Source: Xylophilus rhododendri
Lineage (GTDB): Bacteria; Pseudomonadota; Gammaproteobacteria; Burkholderiales; Burkholderiaceae_C
Length of the DNA: 64,000 nt
Direction: 5' to 3'
NCBI RefSeq assembly: GCF_009906855.1
Contig: NZ_CP047650.1
Span: forward strand, 1,302,001-1,366,000
The notes beneath the pieces were generated by a model. That model saw nothing but the letters and a program-made list of their open reading frames with translations. It was not told where the DNA came from and did no database searches. This document shows, in pieces, positions 1 through 8,920 of the stretch. The number at the start of each line of letters is the position of its first letter. Positions within the stretch are counted from its first letter, which is position 1. The position numbers and the translations under genes are program-made.

Positions 1-1291
1 TGTCGGCGATGGCCGCGATGTTGCCGCCGGCGTCGAACACCACCGGCTGCAGGCTCTGCCGCCGTGCGAAGGCCAGCAGCTGGCCGGTGAGCTTGGCGGC
101 GCGCGAGACCGCGTTGGAGATGGAGCCGAGGAAACGCTGGCGGCGCTCCTCGGCCAGGCCGGGGCGCTGCATCAGCTGCACCGAGCTGCTGATGATGGTG
201 AGCAGGTTGTTGAAGTCGTGCGCGATGCCGCCGGTGAGCTGGCCGACGGCCTCCATCTTCTGGCTCTGGCGTAGTTGCTCCTCGGCCTGGCGCAGGGAGC
301 TTTCCTGGGCCTTCTGATCGGTCACGTCGCGGCCGGAGGCGATGATGAAGGACTCGGCCGGGCTGGCGCTCCAGGAGAGCCAGCGGTAGCTGCCGTCGCG
401 GTGGCGATAGCGGTTCTCGAAGGCCGAGAAGGCGGTGCCGCCGGCCAGGGCCTGCGCGCCGTCGGCCGTGTGCGCCAGGTCGTCGGGGTGGACCAGGTCC
501 ATGAAGGAGCGGCCGAGCAGCTCTCTTTCGGTCCAGCCGAGGGTGGCTTCCCAGGCGGGGTTGACGGCGACGATCTCGCCGTCGAAGCGGGCCACCAGCA
601 GGACGTCGCGCGACAGCTGCCACAGGTGGTTGCGGTCCGCCGTGCGCAGGGCGACTTCCTTTTCCAGGCCGACATTGAGGCCGCGCAGTTCGGCCAGTGC
701 CTCAGCCGTGGCGATGGCGGCCCAGGTGCGGTCGGCCACGGCACGCACGAAGGCGATTTCTTCCCGGCTCCAGGCGCGCCGCACGCTGTCGTGCGCGAGG
801 AAGACGCCGGCCAGCCGGCCCTCGCGCATCAGCGGCACGTTGAGCAGGGCCTTGATCTGCATGTGGTCGAAGGCGTCCGCCTGCCCGGAGGTGCGGGGAT
901 CGAGCCGGATGTCGTCGATCGCCACCACGGCGCCCGCGCGCAGGTCCTCGATGAAGCTGCCGAAGTCGGCGAAGCAGTAGTCGCCCGCGACCGAGGGCAC
1001 GCTGGCGTCGCGGCGCCAGTCGGCCGCCACACGCACGTGGGTGGCCAGCGTGCCGATGGCGCCGTAGCCGCCGCGCGAGGCGCCGATCGCCTGGGCGCAG
1101 ATGCGCGCGGCGGCCAGCACGATCTCCGCTTCCGTCTGCACCTCGCGCAGGGCATCGCCTAGCGCCAGCAGCGCCTGCTGGTAGGCCTCGGCGCGGTCGG
1201 TGGCGACCGCTGCGTCCGGGACAGGCAGGGCGCCTGGCGCCGCGCTCGGGGCGGGCGGCGTGCCGGGCTCCAGAAAGGAATCAGTGCTCAT
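1..1291 (-). CDS. GAF-PAS sensor histidine kinase (3' part outside window)
   Basis: The minus-strand frame is open from the ATG at 1291 to the window edge, about 430 codons, so the C-terminal ATPase domain lies outside. Residues ~35-195 look like a GAF domain, ~205-330 a PAS domain (WxxxLGWTxxEL type), then a dimerisation helix with GGIAHDFNN, putting the phosphoacceptor histidine at about residue 358. The GGIAHDFNN form is typical of kinases often followed by a receiver domain. No membrane segment is visible, so it is probably cytoplasmic and senses a soluble signal. It is divergent from flhDC, separated by about 385 bases. The ligand is unknown. Confidence 0.85.
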   Translation of the reverse strand, partial: MSTDSFLEPGTPPAPSAAPGALPVPDAAVATDRAEAYQQALLALGDALREVQTEAEIVLAAARICAQAIGASRGGYGAIGTLATHVRVAADWRRDASVPSVAGDYCFADFGSFIEDLRAGAVVAIDDIRLDPRTSGQADAFDHMQIKALLNVPLMREGRLAGVFLAHDSVRRAWSREEIAFVRAVADRTWAAIATAEALAELRGLNVGLEKEVALRTADRNHLWQLSRDVLLVARFDGEIVAVNPAWEATLGWTERELLGRSFMDLVHPDDLAHTADGAQALAGGTAFSAFENRYRHRDGSYRWLSWSASPAESFIIASGRDVTDQKAQESSLRQAEEQLRQSQKMEAVGQLTGGIAHDFNNLLTIISSSVQLMQRPGLAEERRQRFLGSISNAVSRAAKLTGQLLAFARRQSLQPVVFDAGGNIAAIAD

Positions 1292-1676
1292 CGATGAAGG
1301 TTGGGCTGCGCGAAATACGCGCGGGATGGCAAACCGGCGATTGTCCCCAATCGGCCGGGCCGCGTCGCTGTGGCGGAAGGATGCGGCCGCTTGACGGGCG
1401 TTTGTCCTACCGGCCCGTCCGGCTCGCCCCAAGACGCATGGGCCGTGGCCTCACAGGAGCCGGCGGTTTCGATCCGATGATTGCGAGCGCTTACACCCCA
1501 TACTTCAACTTCGCATGGAACGGATCTGGTCCTACAGGCAGCCGGCCTCTGTAGACACGGAGGCCGGCTCCGTGGCCGACCCGAACGGGCTGGACGCGTG
1601 TCCACCATGGGTTCATCGGATCGACCCCTGGCGATCTTGCCAAGCGGCCGTCTTTCGAAAGCCTTGGAGGACTGCA
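1292..1676. other. Long intergenic leader between kinase and flhDC
   Basis: No convincing gene is seen in these 385 bases. They must hold the divergent promoters for the kinase and flhDC. Structure includes an imperfect inverted repeat near 1334-1358 and a strong hairpin at 1540-1569, listed separately. A GGAGG Shine-Dalgarno lies just before the flhD ATG. Confidence 0.6.
1540..1569 (+). promoter_or_regulatory. Strong hairpin in the flhDC leader
   Basis: Arms AGCCGGCCTC and GAGGCCGGCT are perfectly complementary over 10 bp around a 10-base loop. The structure lies about 107 bases before the flhD ATG and has no U-run after it, so it is not a standard terminator. flhDC leaders are known targets of post-transcriptional control in enterobacteria. 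A similar role here is inference. Confidence 0.4.
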
Positions 1677-2006
1677 ATGACCCACCAACAAATGCTCCAC
1701 GAGATCCGCGAAGCCAATCTGACCTACCTGATGCTTGCGCAAAGCCTGGTGCGGCAGGACAAGGCCGAAGCGGTGTTCCGCCTGGGCCTGAACGAGGAGT
1801 CCGCCAGCCTGCTGGCGGGCCTGTCGTCGGCCCAGATCCTCAAGCTGGCCAGCAGCAGCCATCTGCTGTGCCGCTTCCGTATCGACGACGAGATGGTCTG
1901 GAGCCTGCTGACCAACCAGAACGCCTCGGCCAAGTCGGAGAACGAGGCCACCAACCGGCTGCACGGCAGCATCCTGATGGCCGGCCGTATCGCGGAAGTC
2001 GTCTGA
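1677..2006 (+). CDS. flhD: Flagellar transcriptional activator FlhD
   Basis: 109 residues, the usual FlhD length. The N-terminal EIREANLTYLMLAQ and DKAEAVFRLG motifs and the C-terminal LLCRFRIDDEMVW segment are characteristic of the family. FlhD forms the FlhD4C2 complex with FlhC and activates class II flagellar operons. The ATG at 1677 was chosen because GGAGG sits 7-8 bases upstream and because it gives the normal length; upstream in-frame codons give a non-conserved extension. flhC follows after 23 bases. A second, diverged FlhD is encoded at 43628-43924. Confidence 0.95.
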   Translation: MTHQQMLHEIREANLTYLMLAQSLVRQDKAEAVFRLGLNEESASLLAGLSSAQILKLASSSHLLCRFRIDDEMVWSLLTNQNASAKSENEATNRLHGSILMAGRIAEVV

Positions 2007-2029
2007 CCGACCGCCGCAAGGACATGCCG

Positions 2030-2611
2030 ATGGAACCGACCGCTGCTCCCGTCCCGACGCCCGCGAAGACGCCGTCCGCGCCCAAGAGCGTGCTCAACGA
2101 ATCCCGGCAGATCGAGCGTGCGGTGACCCTGATCAAGATGGGCGCACGCATGCAGGTGCTGGAGTCGGAGACCACACTGTCCTACGAGCGGCTGATCCGG
2201 CTCTACAAGGAGATCGTGGGCAAGTCGCCGTCGAAAGGGCAGCTGCCGTTTTCGACCGACTGGTTCCTGACCTGGCAGGAGAACATCCATGCCTCGCTGT
2301 TCCTCAACATCTACGAGTACCTGGACAAGGGCGCATCGCTGGATTCGATCGATGCGCTGACCAAGGCCTACAAGCTCTACCTGGAGCAGGTGGAGGCCGG
2401 CGGCATCGAGCCGCTGCTGTCCTTCACCCGGGCATGGCGGCTGTTGAAGTTCGTGGATGCCGCGATGCTGGAGCTGACCACCTGCACCCGCTGCAAGGGC
2501 CGTTTCGTGACCGAGCCTTATGAGAACGCCCGGCACTTCGTCTGCGGCATGTGCAATCCGCCGGCGCGGGCGGGCAAGAGCAAGGTGGCGGGCTCGCTCA
2601 GCCTGGATTGA
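2030..2611 (+). CDS. flhC: Flagellar transcriptional activator FlhC
   Basis: 193 residues, matching the family. It has the conserved LNESRQIERAVTLIKMGAR start and, near the C-terminus, the zinc-binding cysteines in CTRCKGRF and FVCGMC. FlhC provides DNA contacts in FlhD4C2. Two in-frame ATGs occur at 2024 and 2030; the AAGGA at 2018-2022 is better spaced for 2030. It is co-transcribed with flhD. No other flagellar genes lie in the window. Confidence 0.95.
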   Translation: MEPTAAPVPTPAKTPSAPKSVLNESRQIERAVTLIKMGARMQVLESETTLSYERLIRLYKEIVGKSPSKGQLPFSTDWFLTWQENIHASLFLNIYEYLDKGASLDSIDALTKAYKLYLEQVEAGGIEPLLSFTRAWRLLKFVDAAMLELTTCTRCKGRFVTEPYENARHFVCGMCNPPARAGKSKVAGSLSLD

Positions 2612-2617
2612 GCGGGC

Positions 2618-2827
2618 TCAGAGGCCGAATTTCTTCAGCAGCGCCGGCATCAGTTGCGCCAGCAGGATGGCGCTGACCACCCACATGATGACGCTGTTCT
2701 TCGCTTCGGCGACATCGGTGCGGGTGGCGTAGTTGGACCTGACGACGGCCAGGTCGCGTTCGATGGCGGAAAGCCTTTCGCCGGATTTTTCCGCCAGTGC
2801 TTCGAGTTTGGAGACACGTGTTTCCAT
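2618..2827 (-). CDS. Small single-span membrane protein with coiled coil
   Basis: 69 residues from the ATG at 2827: a charged heptad-like helix (residues ~1-45) followed by one hydrophobic segment (~47-63) and a short basic tail. This layout is like XhlA/haemolysin-type or DUF1640-like small membrane proteins, but I do not recognise the family. It converges on flhC with a 6-base gap. A longer in-frame start at 2902 adds a low-complexity basic leader and was not chosen. Confidence 0.6.
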   Translation of the reverse strand: METRVSKLEALAEKSGERLSAIERDLAVVRSNYATRTDVAEAKNSVIMWVVSAILLAQLMPALLKKFGL

Positions 2828-3000
2828 CGCGCCATTATCGGGCGGCTCTGCGCCGCCACGACGTTCTTGACCATCGATTCGGATCAGTGATCGGGACACC
2901 ATCGCCTGTACTTTCTTTCATCCGGACATGACGGCGGGTTGTAGCGCAGACACCTGACCGGCCGTCGGCTCCCCAACGGATACGCCTGTAAATTCGGGGC

Positions 3001-3573
3001 ATGACGATTTCCCCGGACGGCGGCGCCCGCCTGATCTGTTTCAACAAACCCTACGGCGTGCTCAGCCAGTTCACCCCGGAGGGCCGCTGGCAGGGCCTGA
3101 AGGGCTATATCGACCTGCCGGGCGTGCATGCGGCGGGAAGGCTCGATGCCGACAGCGAGGGCCTGCTGCTGCTGACCGACGACGGCGCGCTGCAGGCCCG
3201 CATCTCGCACCCCCGCTTCAAGATGGACAAGACCTACTGGGTGCAGGTGGAAGGCGAGCCGGACGAGGCCGCGCTGCAGGCGCTGCGCCAGGGCGTGATG
3301 TTGAAGGACGGCATCACCCTGCCCGCCCAGGCGCGCCGGCTCACCGAGGCACCGGCGCTGTGGGAGCGCCAGCCGCCGATCCGGGTGCGCCAGGCGATTC
3401 CCACCTGCTGGATCGAGCTGGTGATCCGCGAGGGCCGCAACCGGCAGGTGCGGCGCATGACGGCGGCGGTGGGTTTTCCCACGCTGCGGCTGGTGCGCGC
3501 CGCGATCGGGCCCTATGCCATCGGCGATCTGGCGCCAGGCACCTGGCGCCGCGAGCCGGTGCGGCAGGCCTGA
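3001..3573 (+). CDS. rluE: 23S rRNA pseudouridine synthase, RluE type
   Basis: 190 residues without an S4 domain, as in RluE. The catalytic aspartate lies in GRLDADSEGLLLLT (about residue 49), and the RNA-binding IREGRNRQVRRM motif is intact near residue 142. RluE converts a uridine of 23S rRNA (U2457 in E. coli) to pseudouridine. The gene stands alone, convergent with the udh gene (20-base gap). The enzyme class is firm; the exact target uridine rests on family knowledge. Confidence 0.9.
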   Translation: MTISPDGGARLICFNKPYGVLSQFTPEGRWQGLKGYIDLPGVHAAGRLDADSEGLLLLTDDGALQARISHPRFKMDKTYWVQVEGEPDEAALQALRQGVMLKDGITLPAQARRLTEAPALWERQPPIRVRQAIPTCWIELVIREGRNRQVRRMTAAVGFPTLRLVRAAIGPYAIGDLAPGTWRREPVRQA

Positions 3574-3592
3574 ACGCAGGCCCGCGCCGCGC

Positions 3593-4408
3593 TCAGGCCG
3601 CGCCGCCTCGCCGCAGATGCGCCGGCGTGTAGTCGTGGCTGGCGAAGGCGCCCCCCTGGAACTGCCGGGCCACCGCATCGGCGGTGTCGGGCTGCGCCAG
3701 GATCTGCGCGGCCCAGTCCTCGGCATCCTGCACCGGCCGATAGCCGATGGCGTTGGCCTGGGACAGGTCGTAGTAGGCCCGCCGGTTGTTCGAGATGCCC
3801 CACACGGCGGTGTAGCCCACCGCGGGTGCCGCGATGCAGCGCTCGATCAGGTGCAGCATGTCCTCGGTGCCCAGCCAGGTGCTGAGCTGGCGCAGGTTCT
3901 CGGGCGGCCGGCCCATGCAGGTGCCGATGCGCAACGCGATGCCTTCGATGCCGTGCTTGTCCCAGTACAGCCGGCCCATGGCCTCGCCCCAGGCCTTGGA
4001 CAGGCCGTAGAAGCCGTCGGGCCGGAACTCCGAATCCAGGCGCAGCTTCTGCTCCACCGGATACATGCCGAATGCATGGTTGGAGCTGGCGAAGACCACC
4101 CGCCGCACGCCGTGCCGGCGTGCGCCTTCGTAGACCTCCACCAGGGCGCGCAGGTTGTTGTCGATGATCTCCGGCAGCGGCTTTTCCACGCTGGTGCCGG
4201 CCAAATGGATCAGCACCTCGGTGCCCGCCAGCAGCCGGTCGACCACCGCCGGCTCGCGCAGGTCGCCGTGCACCAGGTCTTCATCCGGGGACAAGGGCAC
4301 CAGCGGCTCGAAGCCGGCGACCCGCAGGTCATGGCCGCGCGCGCGCAGGCCGGTGCGCAGCAGGCTGCCGACGATGCCGCCGGCGCCGCTCAATGCGATC
4401 TTGCTCAT
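3593..4408 (-). CDS. udh: NAD-dependent uronate dehydrogenase
   Basis: 271 residues of the short extended SDR/epimerase family. The Rossmann motif GAGGIVGS is at residues 8-15, and the Tyr-x3-Lys pair is Y134/K138 in FYGLSKAWGE, which fits Udh. The enzyme oxidises D-glucuronate or D-galacturonate to the aldarolactone. It is the last gene after dctP-dctQ-dctM on the same strand, so the TRAP system probably brings in the hexuronate. The later steps (lactonase, glucarate dehydratase, KDG dehydratase) are not in the window. A related sugar dehydrogenase specificity cannot be excluded. Confidence 0.85.
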   Translation of the reverse strand: MSKIALSGAGGIVGSLLRTGLRARGHDLRVAGFEPLVPLSPDEDLVHGDLREPAVVDRLLAGTEVLIHLAGTSVEKPLPEIIDNNLRALVEVYEGARRHGVRRVVFASSNHAFGMYPVEQKLRLDSEFRPDGFYGLSKAWGEAMGRLYWDKHGIEGIALRIGTCMGRPPENLRQLSTWLGTEDMLHLIERCIAAPAVGYTAVWGISNNRRAYYDLSQANAIGYRPVQDAEDWAAQILAQPDTADAVARQFQGGAFASHDYTPAHLRRGGAA

Positions 4409-4439
4409 GGGAATGGCTTTCTCTCGGTCTCTGGGTGGC

Positions 4440-5732
4440 TTAGTGGGCATAACCCATGAACAGGCGCGGCAGCGCCAGCGAGAAGGCGGGCACATAGGTC
4501 ACCAGCATCAGGGCCGCCACCAGCGCGCCGTAGAAGGGCCAGATGGTCTTCATCACCGCGCCCACCGAGATCTCGCCGATGGCGCAGCCCACGAACTGGG
4601 TGGTGCCCACCGGCGGCGTGTTCAGGCCCAGCGCGCAGTTGATCAGCATGACGATGCCGAACTGCACCGGATCCATGCCGAACTTCACCGCGATCGGCAG
4701 CAGGATGGGCGTGGCGATCAGGATGGTCGCCGCCATGTCCATGAAGGTGCCGAGCACGAACAGGATGACGTTGATCAGCAGGAACACCACCCAGGGCGTG
4801 GTCGACATCTTCGACAGCAGCGCGCCCATGAAGTCGGCCACCTCGTACAGGCCCATCAGGTACTGGAACATGGCCGAGACACCGATCAGCAGCAGCACCA
4901 CGCCGGTGGTCTTGACCGCCTTGGCCGCCGCCAGCAGCAGGTGGTGCCAGCTCATGGTGCGGTAGATCAGGAAGGTCAGCAGCAGCGTGTAGATGACCGC
5001 GATGGATGCCGCCTCCGTCGCCGTGAACACACCCGACAGGATGCCCGCCAGGATGATCACCACGATCAGCAGCCCGGGGATGGCACCCGCCGCGGCCCGC
5101 GCCACGCCGCCCCAGCCGGGGAACACGCCGGCCGGATAGCCGCGCGACACCGCCACGCCGTAGGCCGCCACCAGCATGCAGACCATCAGCACCGCCGCCG
5201 GCAACAGGCCGGCCGCGATCAGCGCGCCCACCGACACCGAGCCGCCCGCGGCCAGCGCGTAGATGATCATGTTGTGGCTGGTCGGCATGAGCGCGCCGAC
5301 CAGGGCCGCATGGGTCGTCACGTTGACCGCGTAGTCGGCGTGATAGCCCTGCTTCTTCATCATGGGGATCATCACCGCGCCCATGGCCGACACATCGGCC
5401 ACGGCCGAGCCGCAGACACCGCCGAACAGCGTGCAGGCCACCACGTTGGACATGCCCAGGCCGCCGCGCACATGGCCGGCCGCGCTCTGGGCCAGCCGCA
5501 CGATCTTGTCGGCCACGCCGCCGTGCAGCATGAGTTCGCCGCTGAAGATGAAGAACGGGATCGCCAGGAAGGAGAACACGTTCATGCCGCTCATCATCTG
5601 CTGGAACAGCACCGCCAGCGGCAGGCCTTCGTAGAGGATGGTGCAGAGGGAAGACAGGCCGATGGCGAAGGCCACCGGCACGCCCAGCACGAGCAGGGCG
5701 AAAAAGCTGATGCACAGGATGGTCAGTGCCAT
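4440..5732 (-). CDS. dctM: TRAP transporter large permease DctM
   Basis: 430 residues with about 12 hydrophobic segments, the usual DctM length. Family signatures such as NVFSFLAIPFFIFSGELM and GLNTPPVGTTQFVG are present. It forms the channel subunit of a sodium-driven periplasmic-protein-dependent importer in the inner membrane. Its start (ATG at 5732) overlaps the end of dctQ by 10 bases, implying translational coupling. Next to udh, the cargo is probably a hexuronate. Confidence 0.93.
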   Translation of the reverse strand: MALTILCISFFALLVLGVPVAFAIGLSSLCTILYEGLPLAVLFQQMMSGMNVFSFLAIPFFIFSGELMLHGGVADKIVRLAQSAAGHVRGGLGMSNVVACTLFGGVCGSAVADVSAMGAVMIPMMKKQGYHADYAVNVTTHAALVGALMPTSHNMIIYALAAGGSVSVGALIAAGLLPAAVLMVCMLVAAYGVAVSRGYPAGVFPGWGGVARAAAGAIPGLLIVVIILAGILSGVFTATEAASIAVIYTLLLTFLIYRTMSWHHLLLAAAKAVKTTGVVLLLIGVSAMFQYLMGLYEVADFMGALLSKMSTTPWVVFLLINVILFVLGTFMDMAATILIATPILLPIAVKFGMDPVQFGIVMLINCALGLNTPPVGTTQFVGCAIGEISVGAVMKTIWPFYGALVAALMLVTYVPAFSLALPRLFMGYAH

Positions 5733-6274
5733 GAAGGCTCCACTTGCTTGCCCTGCACGAGGGCGATGATGTGCTCGATCGAGAACGAGATGATGAGCAC
5801 GCCGGAGATCACCAGCGGCAGGTAGCGGACCGCCTCGGGCAGGCCCAGGTTGGGGATGAGGTAGGACGCCACCGAATGTCCCAGCACCGAGCCGTTCCAC
5901 ACCATGGCCGCGCCGAACAGGATCACCAGCGCATGGATCAGCAGCTCGATGCGGTTGCGGATCTTCTCCGGCACCAGCACCAGCAGCGACTCCATGCCGA
6001 TATGGCCCGCGTCGCGCACGCCCACGGCCGCGCCGATCAGCGTGATGTAGAGCACCAGCACCAGGGCCAGGCTTTCGGTCCAGGTCGGCGAGCTGTTGAG
6101 CACGTAGCGGCCGAACACCTGGAAGAAGACGATGGCCACGACGACGAAGAGGCCTGCCACCGAGGTGAACATGCCCCAGCGCGCCACCAGCGCGTTGACG
6201 CTGGTCAGCGGGCCGGTCAGCGGCCGCTCGGCCGGCTGCGGCGGCAGCGGCTCGGCGAGTTCGATTTCCTGCAT
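5723..6274 (-). CDS. dctQ: TRAP transporter small permease DctQ
   Basis: 183 residues with four hydrophobic segments (about 35-57, 68-88, 108-128, 148-170), the normal DctQ topology. The motif VFFQVFGRYVLNSSPTWTE is typical of the family. It pairs with DctM. The ATG at 6274 lies 4 bases after the dctP stop and agrees with family length. Confidence 0.92.
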   Translation of the reverse strand: MQEIELAEPLPPQPAERPLTGPLTSVNALVARWGMFTSVAGLFVVVAIVFFQVFGRYVLNSSPTWTESLALVLVLYITLIGAAVGVRDAGHIGMESLLVLVPEKIRNRIELLIHALVILFGAAMVWNGSVLGHSVASYLIPNLGLPEAVRYLPLVISGVLIISFSIEHIIALVQGKQVEPSWH

Positions 6275-6278
6275 GGGA

Positions 6279-7274
6279 TTACTGCGTGTCCTGGATGCGC
6301 TTGACCAGCTCACGCAGCTTGGGCGTGTTGGCGAACTTGGCGTAGACCGGCGCCATCGCATCGATGAAGGGCTTTTTGTCGGCGATCGGCAGCACCTGGG
6401 CGCCGCCGGCCTCGGCGATCTTGCGGGACTTGGCCTCGCGCTCCTGCCACAGCTGGCGCATGGTGGCGACCGACTCCTTGGCGGTCTTGCGCACCAGGGC
6501 CTGGTCCTCCTTCGACAGGGTGTCGAAGATCTTCTTGGAGAAGACCAGCACCTCCGGCGTCATCGCATGCTCGGTGACGTTGTAGTACTTGGCGGCCTCG
6601 AAGTGGCGCGAGGACTCGTACGAAGGCCAGTTGTTCTCGGCGCCGTCCACGATGCCGGTCTTCAGGCCGGTGTAGACCTCGCCGTAAGGCATGGGCGTGG
6701 CGTTGGCGCCCATGGCTTCCATCATGGCCACGAACAGGTCGGACTGCTGCACCCGGATCTTCATGCCCTTGACGTCGGCCAGCGTGCGGATCGGCCGCTT
6801 GGCGGTGTAGATCGAGCGCGCGCCGCTGTCGTAGAAGGCCAGGCCGACCATGCCCTGGTCCGCCATGGCGGCCAGGATCTCGTCGCCGATCGGGCCGTCC
6901 AGCACATGGTGCATATGGTCGGTGGAGCGGAACACGAAGGGCATCGAGATGGCCAGGGTGTCCGGCACGATGTTGTTCAGCAGCGCGGCGTTGATGCGCA
7001 TCATGTCGAGGCCGCCGATCTTCAGCTGCTCGATGGTGTCGCGCTCCGAGCCCAGCGCGCCGGCGGCGAACACCTTCACGCCCAGCCTGTCGTGCGACTG
7101 TTCCTTGAGCGACTTGCCCATGGCGCGCACCGCCTCCACCGTCGGATAGTCGGCGGGCTGCACATCGGCGGAGCGGAAATCGCGGGCGACGGCGCCCTGG
7201 GCGAATGCCATGGCGACGGTGGCGGCCAGGGCCAGCAGGCCGCCGCGCAAAGGGCTGAAATGATCTTGTCTCAT
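6279..7274 (-). CDS. dctP: TRAP transporter substrate-binding protein DctP
   Basis: 331 residues with a Sec signal peptide (cleavage near residue 30, after AVA). DctP family features include the segment ending MKIRVQQSDLF and the arginine in it that usually binds the carboxylate, plus TGIVDGAENNWPS. It delivers a carboxylate, probably a hexuronate, to DctQM. It is the first gene of dctP-dctQ-dctM-udh, reading away from the GntR gene across a shared promoter region. Confidence 0.93.
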   Translation of the reverse strand: MRQDHFSPLRGGLLALAATVAMAFAQGAVARDFRSADVQPADYPTVEAVRAMGKSLKEQSHDRLGVKVFAAGALGSERDTIEQLKIGGLDMMRINAALLNNIVPDTLAISMPFVFRSTDHMHHVLDGPIGDEILAAMADQGMVGLAFYDSGARSIYTAKRPIRTLADVKGMKIRVQQSDLFVAMMEAMGANATPMPYGEVYTGLKTGIVDGAENNWPSYESSRHFEAAKYYNVTEHAMTPEVLVFSKKIFDTLSKEDQALVRKTAKESVATMRQLWQEREAKSRKIAEAGGAQVLPIADKKPFIDAMAPVYAKFANTPKLRELVKRIQDTQ

Positions 7275-7326
7275 GGTCTTGTGTCGCTGAGGGGTTGGAG
7301 CGGGCGTTTCTGGATTTCCGCTCAAG

Positions 7327-7399
7327 TTGACTGACAACTTGATTGTTTTTCGATAGGTTGTCTGATAACTATCGGGGAAACCCGCGGTTTGTCTGACTT
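7327..7399. promoter_or_regulatory. Three operator-like sites for a FadR-type GntR regulator
   Basis: Three related 11-mers lie between dctP and the regulator gene: TTGACTGACAA at 7327-7337 (inside the perfect inverted repeat AAGTTG-N5-CAACTT), TTGTCTGATAA at 7358-7368, and TTGTCTGACTT at 7389-7399. They fit the TNGTNNNACNA-like pattern known for FadR-subfamily GntR proteins. Control of both directions by the adjacent regulator is inference. Confidence 0.6.
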
Positions 7400-7428
7400 C
7401 ACACGCAGGCTGATACGATCGTCCGTCC

Positions 7429-8142
7429 ATGACCGACGCCCTGCCCCAAGACCGACCCGCACGAGGCTCCCTGGCCGACCGCGTGTATGCCGGCGTGCTC
7501 GATGCCATCCTGCGCGGCGAGGCCGCCGAAAGCGGCAAGCTGCCCACCGAAGGAGACCTGGCGCTGCGCTTCAACGTCTCGCGGCCGACGGTGCGCGAGG
7601 CGCTGGCGCGGCTGCGCTCGGACGGCGTGATCGCATCGCGCCGGGGCTCTGGCAGCCATGTGATCCGCCCGCCGGGCGCACCCAGCGCCGCGGTGACGCC
7701 CATCAGGAGCATCGCCGACATCGAGCGTTACTACGCCTTTCGCTGCTGCGTGGAGAGCGGCGCGGCGGCCGCGGCAGCGGAGTTCCGCGACCAGCGCGAC
7801 CTCGACAGCATCCGGCAGGCGCTGGAGGCCCTGTCGTCCACCGCCAGCGGCGGGCCTTCGGAGATCGAGCGCGACATCGAGTTCCACCTGGCCATCGCCC
7901 GGGCCTCGCACAACCCCTTCTTCGTGGCCACGCTGGAGACCAGCGTGGCGCCGATCCGCCAGTTGATGGAGCTGCCGCGCAGCTTCGACGACGACGGCGA
8001 GGACCGTGCCCGGCAGGTGCAGGCCGAGCACCTGGCGATCGTCGAGGCGATCGAGCGGCAATCGCAAGGCGATGCGGTCGAGGCCACGAAGGCCCATGTG
8101 ATGAACGCCAAGCGGCGCATCTTCGAAGGCACGCAGCTCTGA
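7429..8142 (+). CDS. GntR-family regulator (FadR/FCD subfamily)
   Basis: 237 residues: a winged HTH at about 14-80 (LPTEGDLALRFNVSRPTVREAL) and a helical FCD ligand domain at about 100-230 with metal-ligand-type positions (DIEFHLAIARASHNP, EHLAIVEAI). It is divergent from the TRAP/udh operon and faces three operator-like repeats, so it most likely represses uronate uptake until the ligand is present. The nature of the ligand is inferred from context only. Confidence 0.88.
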   Translation: MTDALPQDRPARGSLADRVYAGVLDAILRGEAAESGKLPTEGDLALRFNVSRPTVREALARLRSDGVIASRRGSGSHVIRPPGAPSAAVTPIRSIADIERYYAFRCCVESGAAAAAAEFRDQRDLDSIRQALEALSSTASGGPSEIERDIEFHLAIARASHNPFFVATLETSVAPIRQLMELPRSFDDDGEDRARQVQAEHLAIVEAIERQSQGDAVEATKAHVMNAKRRIFEGTQL

Positions 8143-8295
8143 AGCCGCGCGGCCGCAAGCGCGGCCGGCGCCGTGTCGGCAGGCGACTACAGCCGGCTCG
8201 GACTGTTCATACAGCCGGTTCCGCCATCATCCGCAAACCATAAGCACAGATCCGAGAAACATTTCAGGCCTCTGCTTTACAACTTATCGCATGCC

Positions 8296-8811
8296 ATGAA
8301 GACCTCCAACAAAATGCTGCTGGGCACGCTCGCGATTGCCGCCGCACTCTCCCTCTCGGCCTGCGGCGGCGGCAACGACGACGATCCCTCGGCGACCGAC
8401 CAGAACGCGCTCTACACGGTCACCGCGGCCACCAACGCCAATCTCAACGGCGTCTACGGCAGCACCGCCCTCGGCCTGACCGGCGTGGACCGGCTCAACC
8501 CCGTGGGCTCGGCACCCGAGGTATGCAGCTTCAAGTTCAACAATGTCAGCAAGGTCGGCGACTCCACGGTCACCTCTTTCGGCGACATCCGTTATCTGCC
8601 CAATACGAACAACCTCTACCAGGTCTTCATCACGGTGGGCGGCGTGGAATTCAACAGCGGCACGACGGCCGACGTCACGGTGGACCGCACCGGCACCGGC
8701 CGCATCCTGTTCACCAACAAGCAACTGGGCGCGAGCAGCGATGCCACCCAGACCCTGCGGCTGACCGGTGCGGTGCCCCTGCCCGCTTCGGGTGTCCCGG
8801 TCGGTTGCTGA
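8296..8811 (+). CDS. Unknown secreted lipoprotein
   Basis: 171 residues beginning MKTSNKMLLG, with a signal peptide and a lipobox LSLSAC-GGG at about residues 17-22, so it should be lipidated and anchored in a membrane. The mature part is rich in Thr, Asn, Gly and Val and suggests beta structure. No known domain recognised. No clear Shine-Dalgarno precedes the ATG. It stands alone downstream of the GntR gene. Confidence 0.75.
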   Translation: MKTSNKMLLGTLAIAAALSLSACGGGNDDDPSATDQNALYTVTAATNANLNGVYGSTALGLTGVDRLNPVGSAPEVCSFKFNNVSKVGDSTVTSFGDIRYLPNTNNLYQVFITVGGVEFNSGTTADVTVDRTGTGRILFTNKQLGASSDATQTLRLTGAVPLPASGVPVGC

Positions 8812-8920
8812 TCCAGCACTATCGCCGCCAGAGACGGTCCGCGACGGCCTGCGAGGTCCCCTGGCCGTTTTCTTTTGCCTGAGTTCGCGCCGGGCTCGGC
8901 GGCCGGCCGGCCCAAGGCAC

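Noticed and set aside
4155..5825. Histidine/glutamine-rich plus-strand open frame opposite dctM
   Set aside because: Composition is the reverse-frame image of a hydrophobic membrane protein.
8151..8166. GGCCGC-AAGC-GCGGCC hairpin after the GntR gene
   Set aside because: No U-run follows, and such stems are frequent by chance in this G+C-rich sequence.
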